64,000 nt of DNA from Symsagittifera roscoffensis (lineage: Eukaryota > Xenacoelomorpha > Acoela > Convolutidae), in contig NC_087070.1 of the NCBI RefSeq assembly GCF_963678635.1, forward strand, positions 44,251,467 through 44,315,466, written 5' to 3'. Below the pieces are notes generated by a model. The model searched no databases and had not been told where the DNA came from. It saw only the letters and a program-made list of their open reading frames with translations. Of the stretch, positions 28,674-40,610 are shown in pieces. The translations under genes and the position numbers were made by a program. Position 1 is the first letter of the stretch. Each line of letters opens with the position of its first letter.

Positions 28674-31600
28674 ATGCCGTCGCTGAATAGAAACGAGAAA
28701 GTGCAGTGTGGGGATTGTGGAAACATATATGTTCGTCACCCCAAAAGCTGTCAAGCAGGGATTATTTCTTGTCCTGATTGTAAGTATTTCACTTACAATA
28801 AACAAGAAAGGAATTATCACGTGGCCAAAAAACATGCTCCATCAACTTCCAAGCAATCAACGGTTTGCTCGTCTTGTGAGCAGGAGTTTCCGAGTTACTA
28901 CTCTCTCCAACAACATCGGAGAAAAGAACATGGGGCGAAACAACGGAAACCAAGTGATACGGTGGCAGACTTGAACAAGATTCTGGAGAGAGAAGGGGAA
29001 GATGGAGTGAAACTCAAAGAGGAGTTGAGTGCTTGTCAGCATTTCTTGGTGGACACTGAGATGGAGAATGGGAGGCATAAGGTATTTAACTTTCAAATGT
29101 CAAAGTTAGATACCAAGATTATCAACGAGAAGCTTGAAGAAGTCTTCAACAAGCTAGATTCCGCTGCAAAAATCGATATTGCTCTTGGATTTGTTCTCCG
29201 TAATGTCGAAACGGGAGAAAATCGGTATTTTTATGCACACGAACACAATATTTTGTTCGAAAAATCGCATTTACTGTGTACTAAAGCGGATTTGATTACA
29301 ATCCAAGGAAAAGTTGAAAAGTTTGATATCGTGGAGCAATGCACCCAAGAACGTCAGAACACAAAGTGGAGGTTCAAGTTGATCACAAAAGTTACTATTT
29401 TTGCTGCACTTCTGAAAAACGTTCCAATGGGATGTCCAGACTCTGTGTTGCCTGAACCTTTACTGAAAAACCATTCAGTAAACTGTCTTTTATCGGATAA
29501 AGATAAACAACCAAACAGAGATCATCTTTGTCTTTTCCGTGCATTAATAATGTATTTGCATGGTCATTTTAACCATGATGCTCATACATCTCAACTATTT
29601 ACAGAGTTTATATCAAAATCTGGATACGATCCGAAGAACTTTCTCGGAGTTGCCATTGATGATTTACCTCTTGTAGAGGAAATAGTTGAACGAAACATAT
29701 TCATTTACGATTTTGACATTCAAGAAGGAGAATAAGTTGGAGAATTAGCGAGGCGAAGTATTGAAAAATTTGAAAAAACCGAGAAAATGCTGAGATTCAA
29801 CAACTATATCATTCACACGAATGATATTGATTCCTTCTTCAAGTGTTTTCGATGTCCTAGCTGTGACTGTTTCTTCAACAGATCAAAGAATTTCAACCGA
29901 CATTTTCTAACTTGTAAAGATCGAGTGCGACATATTTATCCAAAGAAAGGTTGGAAGGTTTCAATATCCCAGTTTCGAAAGATAACACACTATTCAACAA
30001 CCTAGCCATTTTCGATTTTGAGTCGATATGTGTTCCATCAGATGAACTGAAAGCTACCCAAACAACAACTTGGATTGGAAAACACGTTCCAATTTCTGTA
30101 TCAATATCCTCGAACCTGATAGATGAACCAATTTTTCTTTATAACAAGGATCCGCAAAAGCTTATTATCGATTTTGTAATCAAACTCGAACTTTCGGCTG
30201 AGAAAATTAAGCTCGAAATGAGAACTAAATTTCAAGATGTTGAAAGAGTAGTGAATGAGCGGATGTCGAAAATTTTCCAAGAGTTGAATGAAAGATGTCG
30301 AAATCTTCCAACTGAAAACTTTGAAAGATGAATGTATAGAAGATACAGAGGAAACTGATATGTCAACTCAGTTTTTGAGAATGCAGAAAAATCACCTGAT
30401 TGATTTGAAACAAAATCTGGAGAGGTATGTTAACACGTTACCTGTATTTGGGTTTAACAGTGGAAGATATGATCTGAACTTGATCAAGAGCTATCTGATT
30501 CCCTACTTAATCAATGATAAAGAAGCTGAACCTATGGCTATCAAAAAGGCTAACGATTTCATATCCTTCAAGTTTGGAGATATACAGTTTCTCGATATCA
30601 TGAAATTTTTGGGTGGAGCAACATCTCTTAAAGAGAATCCAACCCTTCAAGCAATGCAAAAAATGGTTCAGTTTTATCATCAGAAAGAAACTGATATGTT
30701 AAAACTTGGATGTACTCTTCCAAATCTGGCAAATATTTTTCTTCACAAATCAACCAATGAAAAATTCTACCCTTTTTGCGAAAGTGATAGAGATTTGTGC
30801 GAGAAAATTAGAGAGGATATGACGGGTGGACCATCAATTGTGTTTACTCGAAAAGCTGTTGAGGATGAAACCTTTATCCGGGATTCATCAAATGTCTGCA
30901 AATCAATTGGTGGAATTGATGCGAGCCAGTTCTATCCCTATTGAATGTGTCAAAACATGCCAGCAGGATTAAACACAAGATGGGAGTTTGATTCCGATAT
31001 GCAAAAATTCAAAGCTAGACATAACCGATCTCGCAATTTTGAGAACATGGTCATGTCTTACTACCAAGAAACCAGACCAGAATGTAGAATTGAGAGCTTC
31101 CACACATCTGGAAATCAAAAGAAAATTGACTGTTTCAATGTTGATGGATATTGCAATCACTGCAAAACAGTGTTTGAAGCAATGGGATGCTTATACCATT
31201 TTTGTCCTTGCCAGGAGACTCGTCCCTCACTTAGCGATGAAGATATGAAAGAGGAAACAAAAGGAGAGAGATGGATGACTTGAGACGTGAGTATATTCGC
31301 GAAAAAGGATACAAAATCGAAGATGTGGGAATGTGAGTGGTGGCAAAACTTCAAAACGAACGAAAAAATAAAGAATCATATCCGATCCAATTTTCCCTAC
31401 AAAAGACCTCTCTCTACTGATTCTTTATTGGAAAAAATAAGAGATGGATCTCTTTATGGCTATATTCAGTGCGACTTAGTTGTTCCAGACGAACTGAAAG
31501 CAAAATTTTCTAATTTTCCTCCAATTTTTAAAAACACTGATGTTGGAAGAAATGACATTGGGGAATATATGCAAAATTATGCCATTGAAAATGATCTTCT

Positions 31601-32632
31601 GAAGCATCCCTAGCGTATGCTAATATCTAGTTTCAAACCAGAAAATGGTTCCATCATTACTCCTCTTTTCAATTTCTACATGAAACTTGGCTTACAGTGT
31701 AAAAAATTTTACCGCTTTGTACAGTATCTCCCTCAAAAACGCTTCAACAAGTTTTTTCAGTCGTTTGTTGATGCTAGAAGGGAAGGAGATGAGAACCCTT
31801 TATCCGGTGTTGTTGCAGAGACTATGAAGCTTTTAGGTAATTCATCCTACGGTTACAAGATAATGGACAGATCGAGACATACGATCGCAGTAATTGAATG
31901 ATGAGAAAACACACAAAGCAATTAATGAACCTCTCTTCAAACGATTGAACACTGTTCAGAAAGACTTGTGCGAGATTGAGTTACTAAAGTCAAAAATTGA
32001 GCACAAAGAACCCATAATAGTCGGATTTTTCATTCTATGCAAAGCTGAGAATGCTTGAGCTTTACTACAATTTTTTTGACAAATTTTGTGATGTAAATAA
32101 GTTCGAGGAATTAGAAATGGACATGGACTCGCTGTATTTAGCTCTTGCTGAGGAAAATTTGTATAATTGTATTCGTCCGGAGAAAAAAGGTGACTGGGAA
32201 AAATTGAGAGAAAAAGATTGCATAGATTCATTCAGAGCAGATTCAAAAACAAACTTTTTTCCACGAACATGTTGTAGCGTTCACAAGAAGCACGATAAAC
32301 GAGAGCCTGGTCTGTTCAAAGAAGAATTTAGGTGTACGGAGATGCTATGTTTATGCAGCAAGACTTATTGTTGCTATGACAACAAATCAGACAAAATGAA
32401 GTTTAGCAGCAAAGGATTGAATAAAAGAATTCTAGAGGAATCCAGTGATGGACCTATAGAAAAATACAGGAAAGTACTCGACGAAGCAATCAACTTGACT
32501 TCAACAAACAGAGGATTTAGAACCATTAATCATATGGTTGCTACATACGAGCAAACAAAGAAGGGTTTGAGCTACTTTTACCCTTAACGACAAGTTCAGG
32601 ACGACGGAATACACACAAAACCTTTGAACTGA
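28674..32632 (+). pseudogene. Polinton DNA polymerase B (protein-primed type), multiply broken
   Basis: The family replicates the element's linear DNA. The N-terminal part (28,674-29,735) has C2H2-like fingers (CPDCKYFTYNKQERNYHVAK, CSSCEQEFPSYYSLQQH) and an OTU-like NRDHLCLFRALIMYLHG block; another finger is near 29,850. Exonuclease motif I is LAIFDFES (Asp at ~30,014); motif II is FGFNSGRYD (~30,450). Polymerase motif A is GIDASQFYPY (~30,912), motif B KLLGNSSYGYK (~31,827) and motif C is EMDMDS (~32,120), where the usual DTDS has Met for Thr. In-frame stops lie at 29,733, 30,942 (within motif A), 31,284, 31,614 and 32,585; frame changes occur near 29,960, 30,310, 31,900 and 32,050. Clearly non-functional. 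Confidence 0.92.
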
Positions 32633-32852
32633 TGGTGTAATAGCATTCAATTCAGTATTGATTAAGTAACTGTAAACTTGTAAACTTGGTTAAAAGATTA
32701 TACGAAGCAGTGATTTATATACTTCATCTTTTGAATATAAATTTTTTTCTTCTAAAAACATGATTTTTTTCTCGAAGTTTCGTTAGGTTTCAGTATAGCT
32801 TTAGATAGTTTTCTCGTTGAATCAAACCTTTTAAAATAATAATCAAAACATC

Positions 32853-33297
32853 TAAACCGTAGAAATTGACTAAGAAACGCAAATATTGGCAAAATCGAGC
32901 TCAAAAAATTCGGGCGCCAAAATTTTCTTGAAACTTACCATCATACCAGCTGAAACCTACCATCGTAATACATTGGGAAACCTATCATCGTAATACATTA
33001 GGAATCCTATTCGCTAATGAGTTCTTAATTACCTACAATGAATTTCTTATACATAGCGAAATCTATACATGGGAAATTCGGGCGCCGAAAAAAACTTACC
33101 ATCTGAAACCTTACCATATGAAACCTTACCATCTTAATACATTGGGAAACCTATTCCCTATCTTAATACATTGTAGACTCTATACCCAATCTTAATACAT
33201 AGCTTGGAGACCGGATACTCTATTCCCTATCTTAATACATGGGGGTCTCCACCCATCCCCCCCCCCCCCCCCCTGATCAGCTCACCCTTCTACTACT
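32853..33297. repeat. Polinton right terminal inverted repeat
   Basis: Reverse partner of 16,022-16,464, ending ctcacccttctactact. The C-run here is about 17 bases versus about 13 G on the left, and a scattering of substitutions and small indels separates the two, so the insertion is not brand new. Confidence 0.9.
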
Positions 33298-33303
33298 CTC
33301 ACA
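33298..33303. other. Polinton target site duplication, right
   Basis: ctcaca directly after the right terminal repeat, versus ctcact on the left. Confidence 0.65.
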
Positions 33304-34801
33304 TTGATATAAAATTCACATTTTATCTCTAATGACGGATATTTTTAACTATTCCCCCCCCCTTTGGACTTTGTTAACTATTTCCCCCCTATGTATGTAT
33401 TATTTTTGACAACAATTACTGTATAAAATATGCCTTTCAAAAATGTCAACAATTAAATGGGTTTTCATTTTCGCGCGTTCGTATTTGTATTACTCACTAT
33501 TTATATAGTACCCACGTAGAAACTTTTAACAACATATTTTCTGAAAACTGTTTTAAGCTACTGAAAATGTGGCCGCCAAAGTTGAATTTCTGAAAATCGA
33601 AAAAGGGGGAAAAAGTTAACAAGATCCCTAATGACTATGACTTGTCACTTTTGTCAAATGTCAACCCAATTTGAGTTCAACCCAATTTAAGTTTCCAAAT
33701 ATAGTTCATTTTGTCCGGATAAATTAAATCAGAACTGTAAAAACCTATCATGTTCAGTCGCGCAATATGCACTTATGCACTTCAGTTATTGGAGAGGATA
33801 ATAAGTCTTCTTGTTGGCAGATGAAATCTAATTGAACTTGAAAATAAAACTTAAAAATCAAAATTGAGTCTGCAACTTCCATAAAAAACACAAAGGAAAT
33901 GCCAACACGACCTATAGAAGTATAGAAGTGTCGTCACTACGTTCATCGACACTCAAAAACGGCAGGTGTTCTAAAAACTCAAGAAAATATGAAAATAGCC
34001 CTCGAAAAGAAAACTTGGAAAACAAAAGAAGCGCACCGCAGTCCTCCTGACTACGACTCCCCACCGAACACTCCGTCAACATGTATGTTTGTACATCAAA
34101 TAAGCCCCCCCCCCCTCCCCAAATTGTCCAAGTTCAGATCTTCATCCTCGAATTAACTTCGCGTAGCGCTGCATATAACATGCTCGATTCTGATTCGCTG
34201 AAAAATTTAAGAGAAAACCTAGCTTATATCCTCCCCTCCAAATAACTTTTGAAGAGATGTTATATTGGACTCATTTGTTCACAAAAGAAAAAACTAGCAT
34301 ACTGTTGCGCCCCTGATTAAAAATTAAACGCATGTTTTCGGCATTTTTTCAGTTATTTTACGTCCGCATTTAATGAGCATGGGCCTACAAAAACCATCGT
34401 TTTTGGTTGAGAGGCTTAAACTTAGGCCATTATGCCAACGCATCCCAAAAATATGCAGGGTTGAATACAATTTTTTAAGAAGATATAGACCCATGCATGT
34501 CAAAAGAGAAATTGTACACCACAAAAGAACACATAAATCTGCTAATTTTGCGCTCGACTTGTTCAACGAGTTAGAAGTTCTATTTTTCTGCTGTGGAAGT
34601 TTGACTTGTAACTTTATTTGAATGTTTTTAATTGAAATTATTAGATTACCACCTTCAAAAATCCAAGTCAAACATCCAAAACAAAAAAAAATGAGCCTAA
34701 TCAAATTGGAATACTTCCCCAAAGAAAAAATATGACTTAGAAAAGTGTAAAATCAATTAGTGTATTGACTCTTAAAATAGTCTGAATACCTGGATACTTA
34801 C
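33304..34801. other. MOCS1 intron right of the Polinton
   Basis: No gene identified. Near 33,905-33,963 it holds the hairpin-ended phrase of interspersed family B (gtcactacgttcatcgacac). C-rich runs occur at 33,353 and 34,108. Open frames at 34,324-34,722 and 34,373-34,621 lie on opposite strands over the same DNA and have no recognisable motif. Confidence 0.45.
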
Positions 34802-34914
34802 TTTAGCGGTATCGGTCGCGTGGTTCTCTACTCTGGACACATTTCTGAAATGAGCCTGAATGGTATCCAGACTTTCTGCCATCGGCACCAGTTTACCATA
34901 CTTCCACTTATTGC
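34802..34914 (-). CDS. MOCS1: MOCS1 exon 6
   Basis: A 113 bp exon with acceptor tcag and donor gtaagt. It encodes GNKWKYGKLVPMAESLDTIQ and ends ENHATDTAK, matching the MOCS1A segment between the EYMPF motif and the second Fe-S cluster (GNKW...K...DT...TAK). Phases fit exon 5 (1) and exon 7 (0). Its intron to exon 7 is 19,979 bp, most of it Polinton. Confidence 0.92.
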
Positions 34915-35285
34915 CTGAAAAAGTCATTAATTGTTATCGAATGAAACTGGCCCTAACGAACGACTGAAACTGATTGAATCAACTTAATTTTTAACGACAT
35001 AAGAAAGCAAAAAACAGATTATTCAAACACTCCTAGATTGAAGAAAAAAGCGGGAAGCGCATCCGAAAATAACCCACTCGATTAAATAACACTTAGCATG
35101 CCAGATGGAACAATTTAGAAAAAATTGTTTATTCATGCTCAAATTCGGGTATTAATAAATTGTTGACAAATTTATACTGTCAACTTACAAAGGTAATAAG
35201 AGAGGATAGGCAATTGGAAAAGAGTCCGAATTATGTATGATTCAAGTGAGTACAAACGTGGATTAGAGCTTTTTAGGGTGTTCAC

Positions 35286-35397
35286 CTGAGAAGGGCATGT
35301 ACTCTATGAATCGGACATCGACAGGGTAGTAGCGAGTGAGTTCAACAAAGTCCACCACTTCCTCATCATTCAAGCCACGCATCACTACACAGTTGAT
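35286..35397 (-). CDS. MOCS1: MOCS1 exon 5
   Basis: A 112 bp exon with acceptor ttcag and donor gtgaac. It encodes [20 protein letters not shown] and [12 protein letters not shown], one of the most conserved MoaA/MOCS1A stretches (N-C-V-x-M-R-G-L-N; R-F-I-E-Y-M-P), part of the TIM-barrel core of the radical SAM domain. Confidence 0.95.
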
Positions 35398-36329
35398 CTG
35401 AATCAGCTCGATTTCTTAAAACTACCAATTAAATTCCAGCATTTTAATGAAAGTTTATTCAACAACTGCATTTAATTAGAGACTATCAATGCTCGAGAAC
35501 AGAAAACTTTACTGAAAATATTCGGAATTTTGAATTAAGTGCAAAATTATATCAATACTTAACACAGAGGTCAAGCTGCGAAAAAAAAACTCTTATAAGA
35601 GAAACTGAAGACAAGGATAGCCGGTTGTTGTAAAGTAGCACATAATAATCCGACCATTGTTTTTTAAAAAACTTGAAAAAAAAAATTTTATTTTTTTAAA
35701 TTGTATCGTCTTTTATTTTTAATGTGATTAGAGAAAGTAAACAAAAGCCTATAAATTTGTTAGAAAGAAAAAGTTCGGAACATTTGACAGCAATTTTTCA
35801 CATACAATAATTATTAATTTTTTAAAATAAAAAAATGTGGAATACATTTTTTCCAACTTTTTTTGGTTCGTTCTTAAAAGTTTTATTTCCACGAAAGCGC
35901 TGAAATAATTCTTGTTAACTAATTTCACATGAGTAAAACTAAGTAGTAGTTATTGTTTAAAAATTATAACTAAGTATTATACGCCTTTTACAACCCCGCT
36001 CGAGCGCTTTATTCGCTTCAAATTAGACGAAAAATATAAAATTCAAACCGGTTTTTCTCAACAAAAAAAACTTTGGAAATTTTTAAATGTCACTCGAAAA
36101 ACGTTTGCTACTTACTTGAGAGACGTTAATATGATTTATCACTTGACGAATCATTCCTGTAATCATTTGTGATATCTGAATTTGCGTGGAAAACAAAAAA
36201 AATGACCTAAAACACACCTTAACATCAATGGTTGGAACAAAAACTACAAAAAACAAAAAAACCTTGAAAGACTTCAATTTTAACACAAATGCGGAGTTGA
36301 AATCGGTAAAGATTCGGGAGTTTTAAAAT

Positions 36330-36640
36330 GCATAATACCCAAATATTGCATGTAATAATTTGGAATGTAACAAACTAAAGGTAACAAAATTTTTGCAGGC
36401 GAAAAATTAAAACACATCAAAACAAATTGCGTATAAATTATGCATTTCAAAAATATCGCAGCCTATATCTAGTAGGAAAATTTCTGAAATGACAATTTAA
36501 CTATTATGCTGTTGTATTAAACAAATAGCTATCTTCGGTTCAATTGACGAATTAAGAGAAAATCAACTGTTTTAAATTATTATTATTCAAATGTCAAAGC
36601 ACATAATATTATAGTGCTAATGAAACCTAGGGATTCAAAT
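36330..36640 (-). repeat. SINE-family tail, solo copy
   Basis: Matches the tail of the SINE copies at 15,410-15,730 and 48,235-48,560: ttatgcatttcaaaaatat, ggaaaatttctgaaatgac and aatgtcaaagcacataatat in the same order, but without the tRNA-like head. Confidence 0.6.
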
Positions 36641-39600
36641 GTGCTACCTAAAAGTTGCTGTTATTTTGAGATTTAGGTTCAAAAAAAACTGCCTCGTACT
36701 ATCGCACTACAGTACGCGCGTGTATAAAGTATCAAAGACTAAAAAACATGATTTGACTCTATAAGAGAATGAGTAGCACAAATTGTCTTCCTCAACCCCA
36801 ATTGATAAAATTATTCAAAAGCGTCGGTTTTTGGATTAAGTCAGGGGTTGTGCATAATTTAGTTCCACAAAATAGACAAATTGACAATTTTCCAACCTCA
36901 AAAATTTTACGAAAATGATTGCACGTTGATTTTTTTTTTACAATTCGACGCATTTTGTCGATATAATCGAAGGTGTAGAAAAGACCCTCAAAAACATAAA
37001 TTTTAGATTAAACAGCGCAAAAATTTACTAAATGTGTGACATGCGTTGCAAAAAAATAGAGGACTGACTGTATAACACTACGCTCGCATGTGCAATCAAA
37101 GCAAAAACAGTAATGACCTCAACCAAGAACAAACCAAATGATATTTGTCGTACCAAGCACGAACTTTACCCCTGCTCCGAATTCGCAGTTCAACAAGTTG
37201 AGCTTTTTTATTAGAAATCCACCTGACAAATGGTTTTTGATTCTGAGACAAGTGGTTTACCTCAAAAAAATCCGACTTTAAATCGCTTGCTAGTCGCAAG
37301 TCGAACAATAAGTAGCAAAAGAAGATGGATCACTAAGTAGAACCACTAAGAATGCTCCAAGCGCGGAAGTTTCGAAAAAAATCGAATAGTTTTTAACATT
37401 TGTCTTGAATGCGGTTCAATTTGAGGAACAATGCTGAGAAATACAATTGCTAGTGGTGAAAAAGTAATGAAAACGAATCATATCAATCGGTATCGAATCA
37501 GATAACACTTGAATCGCAAACCATTAAGCCACAAAAGTGAGCTATCAAATTTTTGAAACTCAAATTTACGCCCATCCGGAGCAAAAACAAACTTTGAAAA
37601 ACTTTCGGACCTTTAAACAACAAATGACCAATTAAAGAGAACCGTCTGCCAAAACTATTTATGCCGAAGATACCTTGGATAAAAAACAACGAAAATTAAT
37701 ACGCGAAAAAATGCAGACATAATTAACAGAATGATCGGTTGTTTAGTAGCACAATGCTCCGACCACAGATAAATTAAAAGAAAACAGGAAAACTCAAATT
37801 TTCCTTTTTTCAAATTTAGACGTTTTTTTTTCTGTGCGGCATGGGGAGAGGATCTAACAGAACATTTTGAACACTAGCATTGACCTTAATTGGTTACAGA
37901 TGAATTTAAAAATGAATTTGAAAAAATCGAAAAAAGTTAACAAATTTTCTAGAAATTATAGAAATTTTCTACACAATTTTTTTGCGTTTTTCAATGTTGA
38001 AAAGCCAGGTAGGCATTTAAAAAAAAATTGAATGACTAAATTAAAAACTGAAGTACTCATAGGTTAAAGAACAGATCTTCACGTTGCAAACCTTACTCGC
38101 TCGCTTAACTTAATCGAAACTAGACAAAAACAAAAAAATCAAATCGGTTTTCGGATTTAAAGCCATTTAAAACCAATCGCAGTAGGACTGACAGGCCTCA
38201 ATATGATATATCTTATGACTAATTTTGATAATTTTTCCTGATTTTGTGCGGAAAACCAAATAAAAAAACTTCAAAACCCATAGACCAATTTCCACCCCCC
38301 AACAAAAAACCCTGCCAGTGACATTGCATGCTCACAACACGTGTCAGCCTAATTCCAGCAGTGATTGCCCTTCTGCACCCAGGCCTGTTATCAAAAAATA
38401 TTATCTAAAAATTCAAAACCACGTTCGAAACTAAAAACCAATCACATTCTTCTTTAGCGCCATTTTCAAAACTTTTATTTGTTTTTCCTTCAGCGAAAAA
38501 GTTTCAACTAACTTACCAAAAATTTATGAAAAATGAATAGAAGCGAATAAAAATCAAAACTAAATTTCTAAAAAAAAAGAAATAAACATCCAAATTAAAA
38601 ATTAAGAAATCAAAATATATTTCAAACTTTTTGCAGGATCTTTCTTTGCTTTAAAAAAACTTAATTCCCATAAATGGGCTCGGAACTTCTAAAAACAATT
38701 ACTGGAGTAAATTTTCACGGCTCAAAAGAACTTATCGCCTTATTATAAGCCTGCTCGCTCGCTTCACTTGCTCGAAATTAGACGTAGAAAAAAAAAACAT
38801 TTGAAAACAGGTTTTCTCGACACAAAATTTTTTTGAACCACGAAAAAAAGGGCTGTTATATGATATACCATTGGATCCGTTCCGATAATTATGGAGCTGA
38901 TTCTGCGTGGAAAAAAATATAAAAAAAGGAACTAAAAACAGACCCAAAGACAAAGTTCCTCCCCACTTCTAGTGGTCAGAACAATTAACTTCGCACATTA
39001 GCACTTGGAGAAAAACTTCAAACCGCCTGAAACAAAGCCTTGAAAATCGTCAGCAACACTTCCTATGAACAGAGCACAGAAAACACGAACTTCGCAGAGC
39101 TAGCAACTCCCTGTTCAGACATGGCCACCGGATAATCCTTTCATCTAAAATTAGCTCAGGGCCAAAGAAATACAGTCAGCCCCAAATTGCCGCCAATGAA
39201 ACGTTCCGTCACCGTATACTAACAAATGTTCCACTCAAAAACATGCGCATTCGATCATCTAAAACAAAGGCGAAGCTGCACTTCGCAAAAACAAAAAGGA
39301 AATGCAAAAAAGAGCTCTAAACACGCAAACTAAAGTGAAATAGGGAAAACATAAATTATGCATCTTGAAAAAAGATTTAGTTGAAATTAGGAGTAACATG
39401 TTCTTACATCTGCTCCAAGGCCGCTTGTAATTTTTGTAACAGTAGCCATAAAACAAAGCAGCTACAGTTTCTATAAAATTATCAATATTATGCAGCAAAA
39501 ACTTGACCACAAAAAAAATTTGTCCCGGATTTGAATATCAGACCTGTTGATTGGGAGTCTCACATCCTCGCATCTGCGCCACGGTCGCTTGGAAGTAAGC

Positions 39601-40329
39601 TAGTAGCCTAGCGAATGCTGGATCCACATGTTCTAATATTTTTAATCATATATTGTACTGATACGGAAATGCGTAATTTTCAAAAAAAAAGTAGTGGGTT
39701 AACCGCTTAGTTACAGAAAACTACTACTCGCTCTTTTAATTGAAATTTATATCTCAGATTTCGCAGGGTAGTTTTTGAAAAGAAAAGATTAAAAAATCGA
39801 TCAAAAACAAAACTTTCCCTAAATCCATAAAGTTTTCTTTACTAAAGCATGGGAATAGCCTCTGCTTTTCACACCTGATATTTAGATTGAGGATTTTCGC
39901 ACCATGATTTTTTAGATTGAAGCCTTAATATCAAATTTAGCTAATAGTTTTCGAGAAAAATAACGAACTTTCTAAAAAAAAACGTTGAAAATTAAAAAAA
40001 AATTCCGAAGCCCATATCAGCTTTTCTACAAAAACATGGTAAAACAGATTACGAAGGGAAAACCTAAGCACCATGTTAGTTTTAATGAATGATCAATCAA
40101 CAAATCAGCAGGTTAGTTTTTGAAAAACTGAAACGTAGTCAATCGGAGATTAGAAAAGAGTAATGAACGCAAGTAAACATTAAAAAAACACTGATTTTGT
40201 TTGAAAACATCTCAACTTTCGAATTTCAAAGAAAAAAACAGATGCCCTTTATGCTCCTTGAATTTCTAGAGCAATTTATGATTGGGGCTTTTTTGATAAC
40301 ATTACTGCAGCTTCGGAAAACTCGATCAA

Positions 40330-40610
40330 CAGGTAAAGTTTTTATTCCGCTGGAATCTAAAAATTAAATTCCACTTTCGGAACTAGAAATCGTTCACGTT
40401 TTTTTTTGCGCCATTTCCAAGTTCGCATTTGGAGAGTGCTATTCACGTCAATTTCAGGCAATGGATTTCAATTGAACTAAAAAAGTGCATATCTACTTAC
40501 TTGCGTAAATGTTTTTAGACTTTATCCTAAAAAAAAACGAAAAAATCAGTAAGACCTATTTAAGAGTCTTCACTACGTTCATTACTCTTAATAACTTTCC
40601 ATAAAACGGT
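40330..40610. repeat. Interspersed repeat family B, copy
   Basis: Contains ttccgctggaatctaaaaat, ttccactttcggaactagaa and, at the end, aagagtcttcactacgttca followed by ttactctt, a short stem-loop. Related sequences lie at 12,775-12,900, 14,395-14,600, 33,890-33,990, 46,200-46,380 and, as a palindrome, at 56,105-56,485. Confidence 0.6.

Larger units (their letters stand above)
16022..33297. mobile_element. Polinton/Maverick transposon (virus-like), 17.3 kb
   Basis: The element is bounded by ~443 bp terminal inverted repeats, starts AG and ends CT, and is flanked by a 6 bp near-duplication. It contains the full hallmark set of Polintons: protein-primed type polymerase B, retroviral-type integrase, FtsK/HerA-type ATPase, adenain-like protease, double-jelly-roll major capsid and single-jelly-roll minor capsid genes. 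It sits in an intron of MOCS1. Capsid genes share the transcription direction of MOCS1, and the polymerase gene opposes it. Polymerase, integrase and ATPase are interrupted, so this copy cannot move on its own. Whether it could form particles is unknown. Confidence 0.95.

Noticed and set aside
30942-31616. Stop-codon recoding in the polymerase gene
   Set aside because: Three stops in one open frame could suggest recoding, but stops of two kinds (TGA and TAG) plus several frame changes are better explained by decay.
34324-34722. 132-codon minus-strand frame right of the Polinton
   Set aside because: The opposite strand is equally open, no motif is seen, and the apparent membrane-like composition follows from T-rich DNA.
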